13,311 nt of DNA from an uncultured Lacticaseibacillus sp. (GTDB lineage: Bacteria; Bacillota; Bacilli; Lactobacillales; Lactobacillaceae): contig CAKQZO010000035.1 in assembly GCA_934293835.1 (NCBI GenBank), positions 1 to 13,311 of the forward strand. The letters are read 5' to 3'. The notes under the pieces are model-generated. The model did not search any database. It was not told where the DNA came from and was given only the letters and a program-made list of their open reading frames with translations. Position 1 is the stretch's first letter, and the number at the start of each line of letters is the position of its first letter. Positions 8,439 through 13,311 of the stretch are shown here, in pieces. Both the position numbers and the translations under genes were made by a program.

Positions 8439-8449
8439 CGTGGTTAAGG

Positions 8450-8677
8450 TCATGCCCAGGCGATCTGGACAATCGCGTATTCGGGAACGCGCTTGGCGCC
8501 TTTTTGCGTCGTGATCGTGACCGTACTTCGTTCCTGGTAGGGTTTCACGCGTCCGGGGGTAATCGCGTCGATCACCCCGTGCAGGCGTTGGTGATCGAAC
8601 GTCTTCACCTTGACCGGGCGTTTGGTTAACAAGGCATCTTCTAGCAGGCTGATAATCTCCGTGGTGCGTTGACTCAT
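8450..8677 (-). CDS. Small conserved-looking protein of unknown function
   Basis: I do not recognise this 75-residue protein. It is very likely real: the ATG is preceded by a perfect AAGGAGG at 10 bases, it has its own extended -10 promoter, and it ends against a bidirectional terminator. Residues 1-18 (SQRTTEIISLLEDALL) look helical. The rest is strand-rich with basic residues: RPVKVKTFDHQRLHGVID, then RSTVTITTQKGAKRVPEYAIVQIAW. This short helix plus small barrel-like pattern is loosely like YolD or Sm-like proteins, but I see no diagnostic motif. No signal peptide or membrane segment is present, so it is probably cytoplasmic. A cre-like site over its promoter suggests carbon catabolite control. 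Confidence 0.75.
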   Translation of the reverse strand: MSQRTTEIISLLEDALLTKRPVKVKTFDHQRLHGVIDAITPGRVKPYQERSTVTITTQKGAKRVPEYAIVQIAWA

Positions 8678-8695
8678 GGCATTTCCTCCTTATTG

Positions 8696-8710
8696 ATGCA
8701 ACCGGTTACA
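8696..8710. promoter_or_regulatory. Candidate cre (CcpA-binding) site
   Basis: The plus-strand 15-mer ATGCAACCGGTTACA matches every fixed position of the published cre consensus WTGNAANCGNWNNCW, and its core AACCGGTT is palindromic. It lies between the -10 box and the ribosome binding site of the 75-residue gene, where CcpA would block transcription. It is 232 bases before the WxL cluster, so a role there is less likely. Confidence 0.55.
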
Positions 8711-8715
8711 GGCAT

Positions 8716-8724
8716 AGTATACCA
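8716..8724 (-). promoter_or_regulatory. Extended -10 promoter of the 75-residue gene
   Basis: The minus strand reads TGGTATACT, an extended -10 (TGn plus TATACT), about 39 bases before the start codon. No clear -35 box is seen. Confidence 0.5.
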
Positions 8725-8809
8725 TGAATCACCACCGCACGGGAGCCACCCGTCGATTCGCTTTTAGAATAATTTTCATAGGAAATATCGAGCGATTAAT
8801 TATTCGAAA

Positions 8810-8874
8810 TAACTAAAGTATCATTATATATTATTTTTTACGGTTTACGTTGAATATACAATCGACTTTAGTTA
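8810..8874. repeat. 10-bp inverted repeat in the WxL promoter region
   Basis: TAACTAAAGT (8810-8819) and ACTTTAGTTA (8865-8874) are perfect inverted copies separated by 45 AT-rich bases. The right copy overlaps the candidate -10 box of the WxL cluster. Between them lies a tandem pair TTTACGG/TTTACGT (8837-8850). Function is unknown; a pair of operator half-sites is possible. Confidence 0.5.
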
Positions 8875-8878
8875 GACT
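8850..8878 (+). promoter_or_regulatory. Candidate promoter of the WxL cluster
   Basis: TTGAAT (8850-8855) and TAGACT (8873-8878) are 17 bases apart; each matches four of six consensus positions. The surrounding 8760-8880 stretch is much more AT-rich than the genes. A short hairpin GATGC-AAAA-GCATC (8896-8909) lies in the leader just before AGGAGG (8912-8917). Confidence 0.45.
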
Positions 8879-8927
8879 GTGGGGGTAAAAGAATAGATGC
8901 AAAAGCATCACAGGAGGATAACCATCC

Positions 8928-9509
8928 ATGAAACCCCTATTGTTAGCAGGCGGCGTGCTCGCTTGTCTCACGTTGACCACCACACCGGTGCAGGCTGCCG
9001 AACAAAGTGCCCAAACCGAAGCCAACGTCAAGATCGTCGCCGATGACAGCGCCGATCAACTCACACTGACCTCGGCACCAGACTTCGACTTCGGCACCGT
9101 CAAGGCGTTGGACATCTACAACGGCTTCGCCAAAGACCACGCGACGGTCACCCAGCCCCTGACGGTCGTTGACGGCCGCAAGCAGGAAAGCCAAGGCGGC
9201 TGGCACCTCACCACTACCCTCAGTGCGTTCAAGAACGGCACGGATACCTTGAACCAAGCGACGCTGAGCTTGGCCACAACCGCCGCGGCTCCAGTGGGGA
9301 TGGCCTTAGCCGGCGCCACGACGACAGGCACGGCCCAAACTGTCTTGACCCACGACACCGGCCGCGGCACCTTGACACTACCGGCCACGGCGATCACCGC
9401 CAGCCTAGATCAAACCGCAACGCCTGATGCCACAGTGGCCGCAGACGCGCAATATTCGGCCGAATTGAACTGGACTTTGACCGGGAACGTTGCGGCGCAA
9501 AGCCTGTAG
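8928..9509 (+). CDS. Small WxL domain surface protein
   Basis: The 193-residue protein is exported: MKPLLLAGGVLACLTLTTTPVQA is a signal peptide with likely cleavage after Ala23. The rest is a WxL domain, which binds the cell wall non-covalently. The two signature W-x-L motifs are WHL (92-94, in GGWHLTTTLSAF) and WTL (182-184, in ELNWTLTG), separated by the normal distance. It is at the lower size limit for the family and is almost only the WxL domain, like the CscB-type members of csc clusters. The composition is rich in Thr and Ala. AGGAGG stands 10 bases before ATG, and two stop codons TAG TAA follow each other in frame. A hairpin terminator separates it from the DUF916 gene downstream. Its ligand is unknown. 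Confidence 0.9.
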   Translation: MKPLLLAGGVLACLTLTTTPVQAAEQSAQTEANVKIVADDSADQLTLTSAPDFDFGTVKALDIYNGFAKDHATVTQPLTVVDGRKQESQGGWHLTTTLSAFKNGTDTLNQATLSLATTAAAPVGMALAGATTTGTAQTVLTHDTGRGTLTLPATAITASLDQTATPDATVAADAQYSAELNWTLTGNVAAQSL

Positions 9510-9517
9510 TAATGCTT

Positions 9518-9551
9518 CTGGGGTTGAGACCACCGTCTCAGCCCCAGTTTT
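9518..9551 (+). terminator. Internal terminator after the first WxL gene
   Basis: CTGGGGTTGAGAC pairs with GTCTCAGCCCCAG (13 pairs, one T-G) around CACC, followed by TTTT then G. The T tract is short, so read-through into the DUF916 and second WxL genes is likely. No good promoter is visible in the 48 bases before the next gene. Confidence 0.8.
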
Positions 9552-9599
9552 GTACGCCTAAGCCCTGACCGTCGCAATTTTAACGAAAGGTGATCAACT

Positions 9600-10559
9600 T
9601 TGTCGCGTTTTTTCCTATTGTTCACACTCGTCGTTGGCCTCTGGCTGCCGGCCACGCCGGTGCAGGCCGCAGGCGCCGAATTCTCTGTGGCCGCCGCACC
9701 GACCACCGGCTACTTCGACTTGACCCTGCACCCGGGAAGCACCAAGGCCTTAGCTGTCACGATCAACAACACGGCCAATGCGCCGCGCCGGTTCACCGTG
9801 GCGATGGTTCCAGCCACTACCGACGCAAGTGGCCAGCTCTTGTACACCGCCCACGCCAAGCTGACAGCCGCCGGCAAGCCGACCCTTACTACTTGGACGC
9901 CTGTGTCGCGCAAACAGGTCACGGTTGCGGCCCACGGCCGGCAACAAGTGACCTTGCGTCTGGCGATTCCGAACTCGGCGACGCCAGGCGAGCGCCTCGG
10001 CGCAATCGCCGTCACCACCCACCGCGCGTTTGCGGCTAAGCGCCAGGCTAGCATCCAAAACCGCTTCACGCTGGCCACCCCTGTCCATGTGACGATCGAC
10101 CACCCCTTGACGGCGCGGCCACGACTGACGCTGACCCACGCGCGGGTGGCCAGCAACCACAGGCAACTCACCGCCACTTTGGCCAGCCACACCGCCCGCC
10201 TTTTCGGCCAGATCACCCTCCGGCTTGCCTTGGTAGATGCAACTGGCAAGCAACTGCTGCACACCACCCTGCACAACGCCCAGATGGCGCCTGGCGCGCG
10301 CATGCCGCTGGCCCTTCCCCTCGGCTCGCGCCCACTCAAGCCCGGCAAGTATTGGCTGCGCGTGCGCCTGGCTTCTGGGTCGCAGCACTACGACTTACGC
10401 CAGCCACTGACGATCACGGCCAACGCGGCTTACGCCTCCGCCAAACCGCCTTTCCGGACTGCGCCACTACCTTGGTGGGTGTTCGCCTTGATTGCGGCGG
10501 TCGTTGCCTTGACGCTGGCGGTACTCGGGCTATTAATCACGAGGAGGCGCCGATCATGA
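9600..10559 (+). CDS. WxL-interacting protein, DUF916/DUF3324, membrane-anchored
   Basis: This 319-residue protein is of the WxL-interacting type (CscA-like): a peptidoglycan-binding DUF916 domain, a host-binding DUF3324 domain and a C-terminal membrane anchor. In order: signal peptide to about Ala23 (TPVQA), DUF916 about 27-145 with the typical GYFDLTLHPGS (37-47) and PNSATPGERLGAI (124-136), DUF3324 about 155-275, then a membrane segment 291-313 (WWVFALIAAVVALTLAVLGL) and RRRRS tail inside the cell. The start is TTG at 9600, supported by AAAGGTGATC just upstream and by the signal peptide; no ATG serves this. The stop overlaps the next gene's start as ATGA, so the two are co-translated. It presumably holds the WxL proteins at the cell surface. 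Confidence 0.9.
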   Translation: MSRFFLLFTLVVGLWLPATPVQAAGAEFSVAAAPTTGYFDLTLHPGSTKALAVTINNTANAPRRFTVAMVPATTDASGQLLYTAHAKLTAAGKPTLTTWTPVSRKQVTVAAHGRQQVTLRLAIPNSATPGERLGAIAVTTHRAFAAKRQASIQNRFTLATPVHVTIDHPLTARPRLTLTHARVASNHRQLTATLASHTARLFGQITLRLALVDATGKQLLHTTLHNAQMAPGARMPLALPLGSRPLKPGKYWLRVRLASGSQHYDLRQPLTITANAAYASAKPPFRTAPLPWWVFALIAAVVALTLAVLGLLITRRRRS

Positions 10560-11863
10560 CGACCATCACCCACGCCACCTTACACGTTGTCGGCCAGCTC
10601 CCCACAGTCGCACCGGGGACGCTGGCACCGACTGGTAACCAGCTCCTGCCGCCAACCGGTGAGCACCTGCACTGGTGGCTCACTTGGCTAGGCCTGGGCC
10701 TCATTTACTTGCTCCTGAGGCTCGCCACCCGGCGCAAGCGCCGGCGGTGGCTACTGGGCGCACTTGTCATCGGTGCTGGCTGGCAATGCGCACCAGTCAT
10801 CGTTCAAGCCACCGATTTTGCGATCAATGCCCCGGCCGTCGTGTTCGCGACCAAGGCCGGTCAGCTCACTTACACCGCAACGGCGGCCACCCAAGCGCAG
10901 GTGCAGTGGCAACTCAGTCCTAATCTGACCACGGCACAGCCGCTCGCCAATCCCCTGCGGTTCACCGTCAAGCCCAGCACCACGATCAACTGGGATCCGC
11001 ACCGCGCCGGCCTGCCGGCGAGTTTAACGGCCACCAGCAATACAGCCCAGGCGACCGCCGCCTTGACCGTTGGCGGCCTGCCTGCCATCGAAGTTGATGG
11101 TGAGACGACCAGCCAGGCCGGCTTCCGGTACACGACGACGGGGCTGACCACCTTGGGGGCGGCACTGCCACCGACCCGCTGGGCTTGGCGCTGGGAGCTG
11201 ATCAGCACGAAAATGAGTGCGCGCGGCGCACTGGTGCCTGACGACAACAACACCCAGGCGCTGAGTGCGTACGGCGAAGTCACCGGCGCGATGGGTGAAA
11301 CCACCACCTTGTCCGACGCGGCGGTCGCCTTTTCCATCCCTCGAGCCAGCGGCCTGTTCAAACAACTGCTCGCCGACACCGCCAACGGCCATCCCCGACT
11401 GCTGCGCCTGAGCGTCAGCGGGACGCCGAACGGCCATCCGGTCACCATCGTCTCAAACCTCGCTGGCTTCAGCGTGACCAAGCCGGCGACGACGCTGAAG
11501 CTCACCAGCGTGCCCGAGGCCTTGAACTGGACGCTGACCCCGCTGGCCGTGTATGACCGGGTGCCGCAGACGCAACAGCCCCAGCAGCCGCTGACCGTGC
11601 AAGACACCCGCACACAACCCGGCTGGCAGTTGGCAGCACGCCTAGAGGCAGACGCGGCCTTCCCGTTCACCTTGCAGATCGGCCAGCGCGGGCCGACCTT
11701 GACCGCTGCCAAGCCGGCGGCGGTGATCGCGTCTGGGCAAGCGGCCACGTTCACCCAGACGCCCGCCATCACCCTCACGCCGACCGGAACGGCTTTGACG
11801 CAAGCCTATCACGCCACCATCACCTGGACGCTCGCCTCCCAGGTGACCACCAACAGCTTATAA
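10556..11863 (+). CDS. Large WxL surface protein fused to an N-terminal LPXTG-type sorting signal
   Basis: The 435-residue product starts at ATG 10556, which has GAGGAGG upstream and overlaps the DUF916 stop as ATGA. Residues 1-38 contain no Lys or Arg and end in LPPTGE (31-36). A hydrophobic stretch 39-57 and RRKRRR (59-64) follow, exactly the order of a sortase sorting signal. With no stop codon the frame goes on into WLLGALVIGAGWQCAPVIVQA, a second signal-peptide-like segment, with likely cleavage after Ala85. The ectodomain ends in a WxL domain with WQL (357-359) and WTL (424-426); WQL 118, WEL 213 and WTL 325 are extra. Its last 12 residues have the pattern WTLxxxVxxxSL, shared with the small WxL protein. 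Family knowledge puts such LPXTG elements in separate small CscD proteins, so this looks like a fusion. Ligand unknown. Confidence 0.88.
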   Translation: MTTITHATLHVVGQLPTVAPGTLAPTGNQLLPPTGEHLHWWLTWLGLGLIYLLLRLATRRKRRRWLLGALVIGAGWQCAPVIVQATDFAINAPAVVFATKAGQLTYTATAATQAQVQWQLSPNLTTAQPLANPLRFTVKPSTTINWDPHRAGLPASLTATSNTAQATAALTVGGLPAIEVDGETTSQAGFRYTTTGLTTLGAALPPTRWAWRWELISTKMSARGALVPDDNNTQALSAYGEVTGAMGETTTLSDAAVAFSIPRASGLFKQLLADTANGHPRLLRLSVSGTPNGHPVTIVSNLAGFSVTKPATTLKLTSVPEALNWTLTPLAVYDRVPQTQQPQQPLTVQDTRTQPGWQLAARLEADAAFPFTLQIGQRGPTLTAAKPAAVIASGQAATFTQTPAITLTPTGTALTQAYHATITWTLASQVTTNSL

Positions 11864-11906
11864 AAAATCCGCCTTCCTCAAGTTGCTGAGAAAGGCGGAT
11901 TTTTTT
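11862..11906. terminator. Bidirectional terminator between the WxL cluster and degV
   Basis: AAATCCGCCTT pairs with AAGGCGGATTT, and an inner CTCA/TGAG stem closes the loop. A run of T's follows on the plus strand and TTTTTTA on the minus strand, so it serves both converging genes. Confidence 0.92.
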
Positions 11907-11912
11907 GGCGCA

Positions 11913-12776
11913 TCAGGCCTCTAGGTCTTGGATCCAGCCAAGCGCGATTGCGCGCTCACCGAGATGCGTGCCGATGACCGGGCCGAAGTACGAGCGTTCA
12001 AACTTGACCGTCGGGAACTTGATGGCGAGCTCGGCTTGCCACTTGTCGCCGGCTTCGGGGTCGTTAGCATCGATCACCCAGGCCTTGAGCGGATAGTCGA
12101 CCCGGTCGAGCTCTTGTTGGAACAGGTCTTCGATGCGTGCGTACGCCTTCTTCAACGAGCGAATCTTCTCGAAGGCGACGATCTTGTGGCTGTCATCATC
12201 GAACGTCAACAGCGGCTTGATCTTCAGCATTCCGCCGATGAAGCCGGCCGCGTTGGACAAGCGGCCGCCGCGGACAAGATTCTGCAAGTCGTTGACCAAG
12301 AAGTATTCGCCGGTGGTGGCGCGCAAGGCGTCCATCTGGTGCACGATCGCGGTGACATCCGCTCCGGCCTTGGCCATCCGCGCCGCGGTCAACACCAGCT
12401 CGCCCATCAAAATGACGGTGATCTGCGAGTCGTAGACGACCACGTTGGCGTCTTTGACCTCGCTGGCGGCCGCCTTCAAGGTGTTGACGAACCCGGAGAT
12501 CGTGCTGGCAAGATGGATACTCAAGATGGTGTCATAGCCTTCGTGCGCGAGGTCTTCGTAAAGCTTCAACACTTCCCCCAGCGGTGGCTGGGAGGTGTTC
12601 GGAAATGTCTTGGCCGAACGCAACCGCTCGTAGTAATCGGCGGTCGCGATGTCTTTGCCTTCATCATACACGGTGCCGTCTAAGATCACCGGAATCGGAA
12701 CGACTTTGATATGGTTGTCTTGAATCTGTTTTTCTGAAAGATACGCGGTGCTGTCAGTGACGACGGCGATCTTCAT
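11913..12776 (-). CDS. DegV family fatty-acid-binding protein (FakB-like)
   Basis: DegV proteins bind a fatty acid and present it to the kinase FakA, which makes acyl-phosphate for phospholipid synthesis; the specific lipid here is unknown. The 287-residue protein has the usual length. Visible motifs are VVTDSTAYLS (5-14), FPNTSQPPLGEVL (58-70), SIHLASTISGFVNT (86-99, fatty-acid-binding loop) and NLVRGGRLSNAAGFIGGMLKIKPLL (166-190). I start at ATG 12776, with GGGTGA a few bases upstream; a GTG three codons earlier is possible. It is a single-gene unit, convergent with the WxL cluster and divergent from rqcH. No fakA is seen in the window. Confidence 0.92.
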   Translation of the reverse strand: MKIAVVTDSTAYLSEKQIQDNHIKVVPIPVILDGTVYDEGKDIATADYYERLRSAKTFPNTSQPPLGEVLKLYEDLAHEGYDTILSIHLASTISGFVNTLKAAASEVKDANVVVYDSQITVILMGELVLTAARMAKAGADVTAIVHQMDALRATTGEYFLVNDLQNLVRGGRLSNAAGFIGGMLKIKPLLTFDDDSHKIVAFEKIRSLKKAYARIEDLFQQELDRVDYPLKAWVIDANDPEAGDKWQAELAIKFPTVKFERSYFGPVIGTHLGERAIALGWIQDLEA

Positions 12777-12792
12777 GCAGTTCACCCACTTT

Positions 12793-12813
12793 GTTAGAAT
12801 TCATGCTTCTAAC
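12793..12813. repeat. Inverted repeat in the degV leader
   Basis: GTTAGAA (12793-12799) and TTCTAAC (12807-12813) are perfect inverted copies with a 7-base spacer. They lie between a candidate degV -10 box (TATGAT on the minus strand, 12822-12817) and its ribosome binding site, a position fit for an operator. No known regulator is recognised. Confidence 0.4.
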
Positions 12814-12816
12814 TCT

Positions 12817-12822
12817 ATCATA
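12817..12822 (-). promoter_or_regulatory. Candidate -10 box of degV
   Basis: TATGAT on the minus strand, 41 bases before the start; no convincing -35 box at the right distance. Confidence 0.4.
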
Positions 12823-12865
12823 AATTGACCAACATTTGAATGGGCGGCGGATGGAGGTCGCCGTC

Positions 12866-12894
12866 AAAAACTGGTACAATAGAGACCAGTTTTT
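12866..12894. promoter_or_regulatory. rqcH promoter -10 box within a perfect inverted repeat
   Basis: AAAAACTGGT (12866-12875) and ACCAGTTTTT (12885-12894) are perfect 10-base inverted copies with a 9-base spacer. The extended -10 box TGGTACAAT (12872-12880) overlaps the left arm and the spacer and points to rqcH. It could be an operator covering the promoter, or a hairpin in transcripts from elsewhere. Confidence 0.5.
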
Positions 12895-12950
12895 CATTCG
12901 CGCACGTTCTCTTGAGGCACACGCCGCAAGGGTCAGAAAGGAATTTGCTC

Positions 12951-13311
12951 ATGTCATTTGACGGTATTTTCACGCACGCCATGGCCGGCGAGCTCAGCGA
13001 CTTGCTGGTCGGCGGCCGCGTGAACAAGATTCAACAGCCCTATCCTTACGAGGTGGTCTTGACCATCCGCGCGGTCCGCAAGAACTGGCCGCTATTGCTG
13101 TCGGCGCATCCGGAATACGCGCGCGCGCAGATCACCCGGATTCCGTTCGCCAACCCCGATGTCCCAACGACGTTCACGATGACCTTGCGCAAGTACCTCG
13201 CCAGCGCCCAGCTTCTGCGCCTGGAACAGGTCGCCAACGATCGCGTGTTGCACCTCGACTTCAAGACCCGCGACGAATTAGGGGATGACCTGTCGCTACG
13301 GCTGGTCGTCG
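12951..13311 (+). CDS. rqcH: Rqc2 homologue RqcH / fibronectin-binding protein FbpA, N-terminal part
   Basis: RqcH is the NEMF-family protein that, on stalled 50S subunits, adds alanine tails to trapped nascent chains; the same family was named FbpA for fibronectin binding. Only the first 120 codons are here; the frame is open through the right edge. The start MSFDGIFTHAMAGEL is typical, followed by GGRVNKIQQPYPYEVVLTIRA (21-41) and FTMTLRKYLASAQLLRLEQ (77-95), all NFACT-N domain features. AAAGGAA stands 9 bases before the ATG. It is divergent from degV with a 174-base gap holding both promoters. The full length of the family (about 560 residues) cannot be checked here. Confidence 0.9.
   Translation, partial: MSFDGIFTHAMAGELSDLLVGGRVNKIQQPYPYEVVLTIRAVRKNWPLLLSAHPEYARAQITRIPFANPDVPTTFTMTLRKYLASAQLLRLEQVANDRVLHLDFKTRDELGDDLSLRLVV

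Noticed and set aside
10352..10555. N-terminal extension of the large WxL protein inside the DUF916 gene
   Set aside because: It overlaps the end of a clear gene in another frame, gives no signal peptide, and the ATG at 10556 has GAGGAGG and an ATGA overlap.
10622..10636. LAPTG at residues 23-27 of the large WxL protein as a second sorting motif
   Set aside because: It is followed by polar residues and not by a hydrophobic stretch and basic tail; LPPTG eight residues later is the one in the right context.
10870..11778. 302-codon open frame on the minus strand opposite the large WxL gene
   Set aside because: Its composition (Val, Ala, Arg, Ser) is the reverse shadow of Thr/Ala-rich coding DNA, and the plus-strand frame has clear WxL motifs and signals.
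1..13311. Insertion sequences, CRISPR arrays, tRNA or rRNA genes, sortase gene
   Set aside because: None seen: no transposase-like protein, no regularly spaced repeats, no cloverleaf noticed, and no sortase-like TLxTC motif.

Overview
The window looks like chromosomal DNA of a GC-rich lactic acid bacterium (Lactobacillaceae, possibly a Lacticaseibacillus-like lineage). Evidence: Gram-positive AGGAGG-type ribosome binding sites, a T-box-controlled histidine operon in the order hisZ-hisG-hisD-hisB-hisH, PepO, DegV/FakB and RqcH/FbpA proteins, and a WxL/DUF916 cell-surface cluster. Species-level naming cannot be supported from the sequence alone.

Layout. Bases 6-4273, minus strand: five tightly coupled histidine biosynthesis genes (hisZ, short-form hisG, hisD, hisB, hisH); the operon runs off the left edge. 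Bases 4311-4649: the his control region, with promoter, T-box leader (candidate His specifier CAC) and a leader terminator. Bases 4657-7252, minus strand: a Nudix (ADP-ribose pyrophosphatase-type) gene preceded by the M13 endopeptidase gene pepO with its promoter. Bases 7305-8438, plus strand: a lipoate-protein ligase gene with promoter and bidirectional terminator. Bases 8450-8724, minus strand: an unrecognised 75-residue protein whose promoter carries a perfect match to the CcpA cre consensus. Bases 8737-11906, plus strand: a surface-complex cluster made of a small WxL protein, a DUF916/DUF3324 membrane-anchored partner and a large WxL protein. Bases 11913-12776, minus strand: a DegV/FakB fatty-acid-binding protein. 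From 12951, plus strand: the N-terminal part of RqcH/FbpA, cut by the right edge.

The his genes form one pathway unit. HisZ and short HisG make the two-part ATP phosphoribosyltransferase, and HisD, HisB and HisH act at later steps; start/stop overlaps couple translation of Z-G, G-D and B-H. The most unusual part is the WxL cluster. Its last gene begins with a sortase-type sorting signal (LPPTG, hydrophobic stretch, RRKRRR) that is fused in frame, without a stop, to a second signal-peptide-like segment and then the WxL ectodomain. In csc-type clusters the LPXTG element is normally a separate small protein, so this looks like a fusion or a two-product precursor. A strong hairpin terminator between the first WxL gene and the other two probably sets unequal expression. 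The AT-rich promoter region of the cluster contains a 10-bp inverted repeat and a tandem 7-mer.
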